64,000 bases of DNA from Arsukibacterium sp. (GTDB taxonomy: Bacteria; Pseudomonadota; Gammaproteobacteria; Enterobacterales; Alteromonadaceae): assembly GCF_018402695.1 (NCBI RefSeq), contig NZ_JAGYIM010000011.1:62001-126000 (forward strand), read 5' to 3'. Both the position numbers and the translations under genes were made by a program. The notes beneath the pieces are model-generated. The model ran no database searches and was not told the origin of the DNA. It worked only from the letters and a program-made list of their open reading frames with translations. Position 1 is the first letter of the stretch, and every line of letters starts with the position of its first letter. Shown here one piece after another: positions 55,877 through 64,000 of the stretch.

Positions 55877-56362
55877 TTATTCAATATCGAGCGGATCCGG
55901 TGACATAATAATACCGGTGCTGTCAGCATATAAATGATCGCCGGGTAAAAAAGTCACACCAGCAAAGTTAACCGGTACTTCAGTTTCCCCAAAGCCATTG
56001 TCATCTGCCCCGATAGGGATGGCATTTACAGCCTGAATACCAATCTCAAAGTCTTCCAGTGCATCTAAATCGCGCACACTGCCATAGCACACAATGCCTT
56101 CCCAGCCATTGCTGGCGGCCAGGCTGGCTAATTCTGCGTCAATTAATGCCCGCCGGGCAGAGCCTCCCCCGTCAATTAACAATACCTTGCCCACACCGCT
56201 GTCCGCTAACACCTGTCGGACGAGACCGTTGTCTTCGAAGCATTTAATGGTATGGATTTGGCCGCCGAATGAACGTCTGCCGCCGTAATTTGCAAATATT
56301 GGTTCGACGACATCGACCTGGTCTGCATAAAGATCGCACAGTTCTGAGGTATTGTATTCCAT
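55877..56362 (-). CDS. rraA: Regulator of ribonuclease E activity A
   Basis: Binds RNase E and inhibits its mRNA cleavage. 161 residues from the ATG at 56362 (GGAG upstream), exactly E. coli length. Blocks: [74 protein letters not shown] and the C-terminal DPLDIE. In many relatives it is near hslVU; here hslU is 4.5 kb away. It may form an operon with hutG. Confidence 0.96.
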   Translation of the reverse strand: MEYNTSELCDLYADQVDVVEPIFANYGGRRSFGGQIHTIKCFEDNGLVRQVLADSGVGKVLLIDGGGSARRALIDAELASLAASNGWEGIVCYGSVRDLDALEDFEIGIQAVNAIPIGADDNGFGETEVPVNFAGVTFLPGDHLYADSTGIIMSPDPLDIE

Positions 56363-56525
56363 GTAAGGCTCCGTAGGCAGCAACAGCTTTTGCACAGTAT
56401 AGCGCTATGCCTTACAAGCTCAAGGTAATAATGCATATGGAGACTGCTTTTGCATTCAACAAAGTATTGCTGCAAAAGCAAATTGTTTGCTAAGGTGTAT
56501 TCGCCAAGTAACCAGAGAGCGCAAC

Positions 56526-58526
56526 GTGCCAGCAGAATTATTCGCCCGAATTGCCCTGTATTTAACCCAAACCGGGTTGGCCTTACTTATGGCTTTGTTA
56601 TTCTGGTATTACCTGAGAATTTACCAACAAACCTATCTTAAAGTCTGGTTGCTTGCGTTTCTGGCTTTTGCCGGATATCAGGTAGCTATATTACTGCTCT
56701 ATACTACTGATTTGGGCCAGAGCAACGTGCGACTGCCGTTGGCTGTGCTCATTCACTTTGCCTGTTATAGTTTTGCCTTACTAATGTTACTGGGTAATCG
56801 ATTACAATTTCCAGTTAACTCGGGGCAAACAAAACCTAAGCCTGTTTATCGGTACTTCGTCATTTTCTTTCTTTTGTCCTGTGCAGGGATATTGCTGCCG
56901 TTATTGTTGCCAGCTTTGGCAGCCTGGCAACAGGTGCTGGAGTCTCAATTTCGCTTAGTGCTAACCGGAATATTGTTGCTTATGGCCGGCACGGGGTTGT
57001 GGCAGAGCAAAAGCCGCGGTTTTGGGCCGACATTAGCGTCTGCAGTGCTGGTGGTGTGGGGACTTTTGTATTTGGGCGGTGTCTTTGGCAATCTGTTGCA
57101 GCTTAGCAGTTTTTCCTCGTTAAACTTTATTTTCATTTATAAGAGCATTGAGCTGGCTTTGCTGGTAACCCTGGGCTTTTCGCTGGTGATCTGGCTACAG
57201 GAAAATGAGCGCAGTACCAACCTGAAACTGACCGAAAAAACCCGTTATCTGGACCAGCACGATCAGCTTACCGGAGCGCTTAACCGTGATGCGCTGTTAA
57301 TCAAGCTCGACCAGTTGATTGCAACGGCTAATGTTGGGAATGTGTACCTGGTTATGCTGGGGCTGGATAAATTTAAAAACGTTAATGAATCAGTGGGTCT
57401 GAAGCAAGGTGACAGGATCCTGCGCGAGGTGATTCGACGGTTTGAACAAAGTATTGTGAAACCGGTATTAATAGCCCGGACCGGCGGTGATATTTTTGCG
57501 TTGGTGCTGGCGGATGTCGTTAATGAAAAGCAATTGCAGTATACCCTGCAGCATGTCCAGCAACTGGTTGAGAAACCATTTTTACTTGATAGTGGCCCGG
57601 TAAAACTGACTACCAGCATCGGTCTGTCGCAGTATCCGTTGCATGCCGGCAGCGCTGAGCAGCTACTGCAACAGGCAAACATCGCCTTTCACCAGGCAAA
57701 GCGTCTGCAAGCCAGTTGGCTCAGTTATCAAACCGGTATGGAAGAAGAAACTGCCCGCTTACTGGCCTGGGAAAGTGAATTACTGCAGGCTGTCAGTGAA
57801 AACCAGTTTGTGTTGTATTATCAGCCGCAGCTCAGTCTGCGTACCAATTTGCTGGAGGGTTTTGAAGTATTAGTGCGCTGGCAACACCCGCAGCGCGGTT
57901 TGTTAATGCCGGGCGAGTTTTTACCGCTTTGTGAGCAACTTGGCCTGAGTCAGGTACTGGATTTAGTGATATTACGTAATGCCATCGCCAGTATTCAACG
58001 CTGGCAGCAACAAGGTATCCATATACCGTTAGCAATAAATATGTCGCCAATCCATTTTGAGCAGGAAGGCTTAAAACAGGAATTAAAAGGGTTACTGCAA
58101 CAATATGCCGTATCACCGGAAATGGTTGAATTGGAAGTGACGGAAAACACCGCCATGCAGGACATGGAAAAGGGGTCGAATTTTGCGCTTGAGCTGCAAC
58201 AAATGGGCATTAAAGTATCGATAGACGACTTTGGCACCGGTTACTCATCGCTGGCCTATTTGCGCAAAATGCCGATTGAAAAAATTAAGATAGATCGCAG
58301 CTTCGTCATGGATATGACGTCGAATGATTCCGATATGATGATCGTCAAAACCATGATTAAGTTGGCACATGGTCTTGGCAAACGCATTCTGGCAGAGGGG
58401 GTCGAAACCGTGGAGCAACTTAATTTACTGCGCAATTTATCCTGCGATGCGGTGCAGGGCTATTATATTGCCAAGCCGTTGCCTGAAGCTGAAGCGCTGA
58501 CATTTTTTAAAAGCTACCAGCGCTAA
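56526..58526 (+). CDS. Seven-helix-type membrane GGDEF-EAL protein, probable phosphodiesterase
   Basis: About 666 residues from a GTG at 56526 (AGAG upstream); a TTG at 56487 is an alternative. The first 225 residues hold about seven hydrophobic segments, a membrane sensor region. GGDEF (about 240-400) has the altered signature GGDIF, losing the second acidic residue. EAL (about 410-660) uses EVL but keeps AINMS, LEVTENT, DDFGTGYSSL, KIDRSF, AEGVET and QGYYIAKP. Net phosphodiesterase activity is expected. Stands alone between rraA and a chemoreceptor. Confidence 0.92.
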   Translation: MPAELFARIALYLTQTGLALLMALLFWYYLRIYQQTYLKVWLLAFLAFAGYQVAILLLYTTDLGQSNVRLPLAVLIHFACYSFALLMLLGNRLQFPVNSGQTKPKPVYRYFVIFFLLSCAGILLPLLLPALAAWQQVLESQFRLVLTGILLLMAGTGLWQSKSRGFGPTLASAVLVVWGLLYLGGVFGNLLQLSSFSSLNFIFIYKSIELALLVTLGFSLVIWLQENERSTNLKLTEKTRYLDQHDQLTGALNRDALLIKLDQLIATANVGNVYLVMLGLDKFKNVNESVGLKQGDRILREVIRRFEQSIVKPVLIARTGGDIFALVLADVVNEKQLQYTLQHVQQLVEKPFLLDSGPVKLTTSIGLSQYPLHAGSAEQLLQQANIAFHQAKRLQASWLSYQTGMEEETARLLAWESELLQAVSENQFVLYYQPQLSLRTNLLEGFEVLVRWQHPQRGLLMPGEFLPLCEQLGLSQVLDLVILRNAIASIQRWQQQGIHIPLAINMSPIHFEQEGLKQELKGLLQQYAVSPEMVELEVTENTAMQDMEKGSNFALELQQMGIKVSIDDFGTGYSSLAYLRKMPIEKIKIDRSFVMDMTSNDSDMMIVKTMIKLAHGLGKRILAEGVETVEQLNLLRNLSCDAVQGYYIAKPLPEAEALTFFKSYQR

Positions 58527-58601
58527 ATCGTTGGGGCTTGCTGTTAACATTTCCTAAAGTAATCTAATCTTATACTTCGGTCTGAATTAAGAGTATGACT
58601 T

Positions 58602-60464
58602 ATGAAGTTGTTACGTCGGTTAACCATTAAACAACGGCTGTTAGCCAATGCTTTTGCCTTAATTATTGCCATGCTGCTGATGTTGGCAATTTTGTTTTAT
58701 CAGAGTAATCAACTGACCAGCCTTGCCACCACTCAGCAGTTAGTTGAGCAACTCAATACCGATGTACTGATGTTACGGCGGCATGAAAAAGACTTTATGA
58801 TGCGCAGCGATCTGAAATATCAACAACGGTTAAATGATCGTATCGGGCAACTAACCGATAAAATAAGTTCTTTGCGTCAGTATCTGCAACGTCACGATAT
58901 TGCGGTCGGCCCCCTGGACAGATTCAGCCAGCTGACTACCGAGTATCAGCAAGTATTTAATAGCCTGGTGGCTCAGCAACAACATCTGGGACTCACTGCT
59001 GAAGAGGGGTTGAGTGGTCGTTTGCGTGATGGCGCTCACAGCCTGGAGCAACAGTTGTCGGCAGCGGGTGAAACCGCGTGGCAGCTGCAGCTGTTGCAAT
59101 TACGCCGACAGGAAAAAGATTTTTTACTCAGGCGCGATATGCGTTATGTCGAAGGATTTAACCGGGATTTCGCAACACTGAGCACCACGTTGCAGCAGGA
59201 CTACAGGTCGGGAATAGCAGCCGCTACCGCCTACAGCGAGGGGTTTAATGCCCTGGTTGCCGGCATGCAGCAACTGGGATTGACTGAAACCGAAGGCCTG
59301 ACCGGCCAGATGCGTGACGCTATTCACCAGACAGAGACCAGCCTTGACACCTTGTCGGGTGAAACCCGCGACGCCATTACCACAGCCGTCACTACCACCA
59401 AACAGTTGGCAGTCATTATTTTTGTTGTTGTGCTGCTGCTAATGCTGGTTCTGGTGGGCTTAACCAGCAAGAGCATTATTGGCCCGGTGTTGGCAGTATG
59501 CAAAACCATCGGCTTAATTCGGCATCAACACGACTTCCGGCAGCGGGTAGATGAAAGTGGCCAGGACGAGATGAGCCATCTTGCGCAGGACTTTAATGCC
59601 ATGCTGGCCGATATCCAGCATTTAATCCGCACTGTCAATGAAGCGCTGACGATGCTTGATCAGGCAACAGCTGAGTTGGCGCAGTCAACGTCTGACACCA
59701 GTCAGGGGATGCAACGCCAGCAGGCAGAAACCGATATGGTTGCCACTGCAGTAACCGAGATGGGCACTACCATTAATGAAATTGCCAGTAATACAGAGAT
59801 GACGGCCGCCAAAGCAGATAGCACCAATCAAAATGCTAACAGCGGCCGGCGGGAAGTTGAGCAAACGGTAAATCAAATTCAACAGTTATCAAGCCGGTTA
59901 GAGCAAGCTACTTCGATTGTTACCGAGCTGGAGCAGGATAGCCAGACGATTGGCTCGGTACTGGATGTTATTCGGGGGATCGCCGAACAGACCAACCTGC
60001 TGGCCTTAAACGCCGCCATTGAAGCAGCCAGAGCAGGGGATCAGGGCCGCGGCTTTGCCGTGGTTGCGGATGAAGTGCGTCACCTGGCACAGCGCACGGC
60101 GCAGTCAACCGGGCAAATTGAAGAGATCATCGCGGCATTACAAGGCCGCACCCGCCATATTGTTGAAGCGATGCAGCAGTGCCGACAACAAGGTACAGAC
60201 AGCGCAGAGCAGGCCGGTATTGCCATGAAATTGCTTGCTGAAATTACCGAAGATGTAACCAATATTATGGATATGACCACTCAGATAGCCGCCGCAATTG
60301 AGCAGCAAAGCCATGTTGCCGCGGAAGTTAATAAAAACGTGGTGAAAATTCGCGATTTATCGGACGATACCTTTGGTTATGCCCGGCAAAATGCAGCAAT
60401 CAGTGAAGAAGTGGCACAGCAGGCTGCCAGTTTGCGCCAGAGTGTGGAAATTTTTAAGGCTTGA
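58602..60464 (+). CDS. Methyl-accepting chemotaxis protein with HBM-type sensor domain
   Basis: 620 residues. Membrane segment about 13-35; periplasmic domain about 36-265; second membrane segment about 267-288; HAMP about 290-345; signalling domain with [20 protein letters not shown] and [18 protein letters not shown]. The sensor has two similar modules, each with an Arg-Arg-x-EKDF motif ([13 protein letters not shown] and [13 protein letters not shown]), the mark of helical bimodular (HBM) domains. Some HBM receptors, such as McpS, sense organic acids; the ligand here is not known. Confidence 0.93.
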   Translation: MKLLRRLTIKQRLLANAFALIIAMLLMLAILFYQSNQLTSLATTQQLVEQLNTDVLMLRRHEKDFMMRSDLKYQQRLNDRIGQLTDKISSLRQYLQRHDIAVGPLDRFSQLTTEYQQVFNSLVAQQQHLGLTAEEGLSGRLRDGAHSLEQQLSAAGETAWQLQLLQLRRQEKDFLLRRDMRYVEGFNRDFATLSTTLQQDYRSGIAAATAYSEGFNALVAGMQQLGLTETEGLTGQMRDAIHQTETSLDTLSGETRDAITTAVTTTKQLAVIIFVVVLLLMLVLVGLTSKSIIGPVLAVCKTIGLIRHQHDFRQRVDESGQDEMSHLAQDFNAMLADIQHLIRTVNEALTMLDQATAELAQSTSDTSQGMQRQQAETDMVATAVTEMGTTINEIASNTEMTAAKADSTNQNANSGRREVEQTVNQIQQLSSRLEQATSIVTELEQDSQTIGSVLDVIRGIAEQTNLLALNAAIEAARAGDQGRGFAVVADEVRHLAQRTAQSTGQIEEIIAALQGRTRHIVEAMQQCRQQGTDSAEQAGIAMKLLAEITEDVTNIMDMTTQIAAAIEQQSHVAAEVNKNVVKIRDLSDDTFGYARQNAAISEEVAQQAASLRQSVEIFKA

Positions 60465-60472
60465 ATGGCGTA

Positions 60473-60841
60473 TTAACTAAGCTGGCGGCTGCTGATCAGG
60501 CTTTCTCTGCTGGCATTGGCTGCTTTCAGTTGGGCCAGATAGCGTTGCCAAAGCGTTTGCTGCTCGTCTGCTAACTGACACAAATACCGGAAATGATATA
60601 AGCCGGTATTATGGCCGTCATCAAAAGTTAATTTAACGCCGTAATGACCTACCCGGCTGATCGTTTGAATAGTAACGTCGCGTTTATTGGCAACCAGTTT
60701 AGGCTGGCCGTGACCGCGCACTTCTGCTGATGGTGAATGCACCCGCAAAAACTCAGCAGATAGCACTTTAACTGTGCCGTCAGTGAATATTAAGTCCAGC
60801 AAACGTCGTTGCTGGTGGTAGTGCAGGGTGCATAATGTCAT
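60473..60841 (-). CDS. DUF971 family protein
   Basis: 122 residues, soluble. The gamma-butyrobetaine hydroxylase N-terminal-like (DUF971) fold shows in LDLIFTDGTVKVLSAEFLRVHSPSAEVRG split around residues 16-45, ISRVGHYGVKLTFDDGHNTGLY and FRYLCQL. DUF971 proteins are linked to iron-sulfur handling in some systems, but no role is proven for this one. It follows hslU by 33 bp in the same direction and is often found there, so it may be the last gene of the hslVU transcript. Confidence 0.9.
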   Translation of the reverse strand: MTLCTLHYHQQRRLLDLIFTDGTVKVLSAEFLRVHSPSAEVRGHGQPKLVANKRDVTIQTISRVGHYGVKLTFDDGHNTGLYHFRYLCQLADEQQTLWQRYLAQLKAANASRESLISSRQLS

Positions 60842-60874
60842 CAGTTACTAAACCTTTTGGTAAGGCGTTATCCA

Positions 60875-62209
60875 TTACAGAATAAAGCGGCTTAAATCTT
60901 CATCCTGCACCAGGGCACCGAGGTGTTGCTCAACATAGTCGGCAGTTATCTCGATATGCTCACCGGCATGGTCGGCGGCATTATAGGATATTTCTTCCAG
61001 TAAACGTTCCATTACCGTATACAGGCGGCGAGCCCCGATGTTTTCGGTGGTCTCATTTACCTGAAACGCTGCCGCAGCTATCCGTTTAATACCCTCGTCG
61101 CTAAAGCTGATATTAACCCCTTCAGTTGCCAGCATGGCAATAGATTGCTCGGTTAGTGACGCTTTGGGCTCAGTTAAAATGCGCTCGAAATCGGCTGCCG
61201 TCAGCGCTTCCAGCTCTACCCGGATCGGCAGTCTGCCCTGTAACTCGGGTACCAAATCTGACGGCTTACTCATCTGAAAGGCGCCGGAGGCAATAAACAA
61301 AATATGATCAGTTTTTACCATGCCATGTTTAGTATTAACGGTGCAGCCTTCAATTAATGGCAGCAGGTCGCGTTGCACCCCTTCACGGGAGACATCGGGG
61401 CCACTGGTTTCACCGCGCTTACAAATTTTATCGATTTCATCCAGAAAAACGATACCATTTTGTTCAACGGCTTCCAGTGCTTCAGCCTTTAATTCTTCCG
61501 GATTGACCAGCCGGGCGGCTTCTTCTTCAACCAGCTGCTTAAAGGCGTCTTTAATTTTCAATTTACGTTTTTTCTTTTTATCACTGCCCAGGCTTTGAAA
61601 CATACTTTGCAACTGCGAGGTCATTTCTTCCATGCCAGGTGGCGCCATGATCTCTACGCCAACCGGGGTTTGGGCCAGCTCAAGTTCAATTTCCTTGTCA
61701 TCCAGTTGACCTTCGCGCAGCTTTTTACGGAAAATTTGCCGGGTATTATTATCAGGTGCGGGTTGGTTATCAGTTTCTACCCAGTTGTCCCGCCCCTTTG
61801 GCAGAAGTGCATCCAGGATCCGTTCTTCGGCCGCTTCCTCTGCCCGGAAGCGATTTTTCGCAATCGCCTGTTCGCGCAGCATTTTTACTGCGCTGTCGGT
61901 TAGGTCGCGAATAATGCTCTCAACCTCTTTGCCAACATAACCTACTTCAGTAAATTTAGTGGCTTCAACTTTAATAAAGGGGGCGTTGGCCAGTTTGGCC
62001 AGGCGGCGGGCAATTTCAGTTTTACCAACACCAGTCGGGCCAATCATCAGAATGTTCTTTGGGGTTACTTCGGCACGCAGGCCTATTTCTAACTGCATCC
62101 GGCGCCAGCGGTTGCGCAGGGCAATGGCTACAGCCCGTTTTGCTTTACTCTGGCCAATAATATGCCGGTCCAGCTCGTGGACAATTTCTCTGGGTGTCAT
62201 ATCAGACAT
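60875..62209 (-). CDS. hslU: ATP-dependent protease ATPase subunit HslU
   Basis: AAA+ unfoldase that feeds substrates into HslV. 444 residues. N-terminal [16 protein letters not shown], Walker [14 protein letters not shown] near 57-69, pore loop in [13 protein letters not shown], Walker [11 protein letters not shown], sensor region and the C-terminal LSRFIL that inserts into HslV. 11 bp after hslV. Confidence 0.98.
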   Translation of the reverse strand: MSDMTPREIVHELDRHIIGQSKAKRAVAIALRNRWRRMQLEIGLRAEVTPKNILMIGPTGVGKTEIARRLAKLANAPFIKVEATKFTEVGYVGKEVESIIRDLTDSAVKMLREQAIAKNRFRAEEAAEERILDALLPKGRDNWVETDNQPAPDNNTRQIFRKKLREGQLDDKEIELELAQTPVGVEIMAPPGMEEMTSQLQSMFQSLGSDKKKKRKLKIKDAFKQLVEEEAARLVNPEELKAEALEAVEQNGIVFLDEIDKICKRGETSGPDVSREGVQRDLLPLIEGCTVNTKHGMVKTDHILFIASGAFQMSKPSDLVPELQGRLPIRVELEALTAADFERILTEPKASLTEQSIAMLATEGVNISFSDEGIKRIAAAAFQVNETTENIGARRLYTVMERLLEEISYNAADHAGEHIEITADYVEQHLGALVQDEDLSRFIL

Positions 62210-62220
62210 AATAAACCTGC

Positions 62221-62739
62221 TTAAAGTTGTTCAATGGTGTGTTGCTGATTGGTATAAACACAGATATCACCAGCAATTGTGAGGCTTTTCTCAACAATAT
62301 CCCGGGCACTGAGCTCAGTGTTTTGCAATAAGGCGGTAGCGGCAGCCTGGGCAAACGGCCCGCCGCTGCCAATAGCAATGAGATCCTGCTCAGGCTGAAT
62401 AACATCGCCGTTCCCGGTAATAATCAGCGAGCAATTGGCGTCTGCCACAGCCAGCAGTGCTTCTAGCTTGCGCAGCATACGATCGGTGCGCCAGTCTTTG
62501 GCCAGTTCAACTGCGGCCCGCATCAAATGGCCCTGATGTAATTCCAGTTTAGCTTCAAAACGTTCAAACAGCGTGAAAGCATCGGCAGTGCCGCCGGCAA
62601 AACCGGCCAGCACTTTATTGTTGTATAGCCGGCGTACTTTGCGGGCATTACCTTTCATTACGGTATTACCTAACGACACCTGGCCATCGCCGCCGATAGC
62701 GACATGGCCATTACGGCGAACAGAAACGATAGTTGTCAT
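62221..62739 (-). CDS. hslV: ATP-dependent protease peptidase subunit HslV
   Basis: Dodecameric threonine protease. 172 residues; after removal of Met the catalytic Thr is the first residue of [40 protein letters not shown] and [16 protein letters not shown] are family blocks. First gene of hslV-hslU, preceded by a sigma-32-like promoter located at the end of ftsN. Confidence 0.98.
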   Translation of the reverse strand: MTTIVSVRRNGHVAIGGDGQVSLGNTVMKGNARKVRRLYNNKVLAGFAGGTADAFTLFERFEAKLELHQGHLMRAAVELAKDWRTDRMLRKLEALLAVADANCSLIITGNGDVIQPEQDLIAIGSGGPFAQAAATALLQNTELSARDIVEKSLTIAGDICVYTNQQHTIEQL

Positions 62740-62774
62740 GAATTTTTGCCCTATGGCGAATGAACCTAGGGCTT

Positions 62775-62803
62775 AAGTGTGGCTGGCAGCTCTGCTTTTC
62801 AAG
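62775..62803 (-). promoter_or_regulatory. Sigma-32-type heat-shock promoter of hslVU
   Basis: On the minus strand CTTGAAAA (complement of 62796-62803) is followed after 13 bp by CCACACTT (complement of 62775-62782), matching the sigma-32 consensus CTTGAAA and CCCCATTT in the first box completely and six of eight bases in the second. It is 36 bp before hslV and overlaps the ftsN stop. Confidence 0.68.
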
Positions 62804-63374
62804 TCCAGTTCCAGATCTGGCAGCCATTGATATTTTGTTGCTGCAACCGGTTTCGATCGGCAGTAGCCTGGCGCTTGGAGTCATAAGGCCCTAGTACCAC
62901 CCGATACCAGATACCATTAGTGCCCTCGGTGCGGCGCACAGCAGAGGCAAAGCCGGCAAAAGCAATCTGAGCCCGCATGGCTTCGGCCTGCTCTGCCTGC
63001 CGGAAAGAGCCACATTGCATTTGAAACGGGCCCTGGGGTTCCCGTTCGGTGGTGTCTACTTCTACCTGGACTTCTTTATTTTCCAGTTCTTTAATATATT
63101 GGTACGGCTCAGCAATCGGTTTAACAGGGAAATCGTCAACGACGGGTTTGCTTTTGCTCACTTCAGCCGGGGGCTGTTGCGGGGTAGCCGGTTGCAGGTT
63201 TAAGTACCATAAAAACCAGCCAAAACCACCAAGAAGCAAAACAGTAATCATAATTAGCAGCCAGGGACGGCTGGCACGTTGTGGCGGCCGGGCATTGCCG
63301 CGGCGCGCGTTACTGGCTTTAGGCTTGGCTTTGGGCTTGGGGCGGGCAGTTTTAACGTAATCTTTTTGCGGCAT
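62799..63374 (-). CDS. ftsN: Cell division protein FtsN
   Basis: Late divisome activator of septal peptidoglycan synthesis. 191 residues, shorter than E. coli FtsN (319). Short basic cytosolic tail (1-35, rich in Lys/Arg/Pro), one membrane segment (about 38-58), a Pro-rich linker and a C-terminal SPOR domain (about 113-190) with PFQMQCGSFRQAEQAEAMRAQ split by its first strand and WYRVVLGPYDSKRQA. Between priA and hslV, the standard order. Confidence 0.93.
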   Translation of the reverse strand: MPQKDYVKTARPKPKAKPKASNARRGNARPPQRASRPWLLIMITVLLLGGFGWFLWYLNLQPATPQQPPAEVSKSKPVVDDFPVKPIAEPYQYIKELENKEVQVEVDTTEREPQGPFQMQCGSFRQAEQAEAMRAQIAFAGFASAVRRTEGTNGIWYRVVLGPYDSKRQATADRNRLQQQNINGCQIWNWT

Positions 63375-63461
63375 ATTGACAGCTTAACAACCTGGCTTAA
63401 GTATTCACTGAGGCTATTCTACCTGCTTAGTCTGAAAAAGAAATATGCAGCGCCAATGCTA

Positions 63462-64000
63462 TTAGCTGAGATCAATCGGATCGACATCAAGTTGCCACTT
63501 AAGTTGGCGGCTTAACTGCCAGTGTTGTACCGCACTTAGCAATGTATTAAGTGCCTGATGCAGCAGCGGCCGTTGGCTGCTGTAAAGTTGCAACTGCCAG
63601 CGGTATTTGCCGGCGCGTTTTTCCATGGGCGAACTAAGCGGCCCTAACAGTTCAAGGCCGGGCAAGGTTTTTGCCAGTGCCGCCAGCTCGGTCAGCCATT
63701 GTTGACATAAGTTACTTTGCAGCGCCTCCGCCCGAAACAGCGCCAGATGCTGATATGGAGGCAAGCGGGTATGCTGCCTTTCTAACAACGCGCTGCGGGC
63801 AAAAGAGGCATAGCCATTTTGAATAATATCCTGTAACAGCACATGCTCCGGATAATGCGTTTGCAGCAATACCGTGCCCGGATTACTGCCCCGGCCAGCC
63901 CGGCCGGCCACCTGCGTTAGCAACTGACCGAGTTGCTCTGGGGCTCTGAAGTCGCTGCTGTAGAGGGCGCCATCGACATCGACAATGACCACCAGGGTGA
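63462..64000 (-). CDS. priA: Primosomal protein N' (helicase PriA), C-terminal part
   Basis: Replication-restart helicase that reloads the replisome at stalled forks. Only about the last 178 residues are in the window, and the frame continues past the edge (…TLVVIVDVD). Helicase motif VI is QVAGRAGRG, followed by VLLQTHYPEH and the C-terminal PPYQHLALFRAEA and GPLSSPMEKRAGKYRW. Complete PriA is about 730 residues, so some 75% is missing. Oriented the same way as ftsN. Confidence 0.93.
   Translation of the reverse strand, partial: TLVVIVDVDGALYSSDFRAPEQLGQLLTQVAGRAGRGSNPGTVLLQTHYPEHVLLQDIIQNGYASFARSALLERQHTRLPPYQHLALFRAEALQSNLCQQWLTELAALAKTLPGLELLGPLSSPMEKRAGKYRWQLQLYSSQRPLLHQALNTLLSAVQHWQLSRQLKWQLDVDPIDLS

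Noticed and set aside
1-64000. Search for mobile elements, prophage, CRISPR, toxin-antitoxin pairs, defence islands and secondary-metabolite clusters
   Set aside because: No transposase, integrase, repeat array, or compact two-gene toxin pattern was seen; gene content and style are uniform core chromosome.

Overview
The window is a stretch of ordinary gammaproteobacterial core chromosome. Its gene neighbourhoods are the classic ones: gpmI-envC-yibQ, yibN-grxC-secB-gpsA, ftsY-ftsE-ftsX-rpoH, glnA/ntrB-ntrC next to typA, yihY-dtd-yiiD, and ftsN-hslV-hslU next to priA. The nag and hut catabolic genes, three c-di-GMP-type proteins, two chemoreceptors and a roughly even GC content point to an aquatic Alteromonadales-like lineage, probably the Rheinheimera/Alishewanella/Arsukibacterium group. 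That taxonomic guess is inference from gene content. I see no rRNA, tRNA, CRISPR array, insertion sequence, prophage or integron.

Layout. 1-7.7 kb: 3' end of a FucP-type sugar transporter (NagP-like), coaD, a TetR regulator, the threonine-to-glycine pair kbl-tdh, dusC, nagB with its own operator, and an HDOD protein. 7.8-16.7 kb: an orphan acidic protein, an M48 protease-lemA operon, overlapping glpE-glpG, a FliL-like secreted protein, ubiC-ubiA and several small envelope proteins (DUF192, DUF3833, DUF4136) with a 2OG-Fe(II) oxygenase. 16.9-23.4 kb: a Gln-rich coiled-coil protein, yjaG, rsmD, ftsYEX and rpoH, which is preceded by a perfect CIRCE element. 23.4-31.9 kb: yibQ, envC, gpmI, yibN-grxC-secB-gpsA, a GGDEF/EAL protein with both domains degenerate, and trmL. 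31.9-35.6 kb: a Cpx-like two-component system coupled by 4-bp overlaps to a PldB-like hydrolase, and divergent from a Spy/CpxP-like gene. 35.6-42.4 kb: ntrC, ntrB, a DUF4124 protein, glnA and typA, with visible NtrC and sigma-54 sites. 42.5-47.7 kb: yihY (carrying a frameshift), dtd, a GNAT-hotdog fusion, a membrane protein with an Mrr-like domain, and a chemoreceptor. 47.9-56.4 kb: the histidine utilisation genes hutH-hutU-hutC, hutI and hutG, with a GGDEF/EAL gene between hutI and hutG, then rraA. 56.5-64 kb: a third GGDEF/EAL protein, an HBM-type chemoreceptor, a DUF971 protein, hslU, hslV, ftsN and the C-terminal end of priA.

Functional themes. Nitrogen supply joins hut catabolism (histidine to glutamate plus formamide and ammonia), glutamine synthetase and NtrBC. 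Stress control links CIRCE-rpoH, a sigma-32-like promoter for hslVU, the Cpx-like module, and M48/LemA plus rhomboid proteases. All three GGDEF domains have a non-canonical signature, while two of the three EAL domains keep their catalytic residues, so this stretch looks biased toward c-di-GMP breakdown or sensing. The most unusual points I found are the CIRCE element in front of rpoH, the doubly degenerate GGDEF/EAL protein, the hydrolase coupled to the Cpx-like system, the membrane-anchored Mrr-like protein without the catalytic lysine, and the single-base frameshift in yihY. I found no clear previously undescribed multi-gene system.
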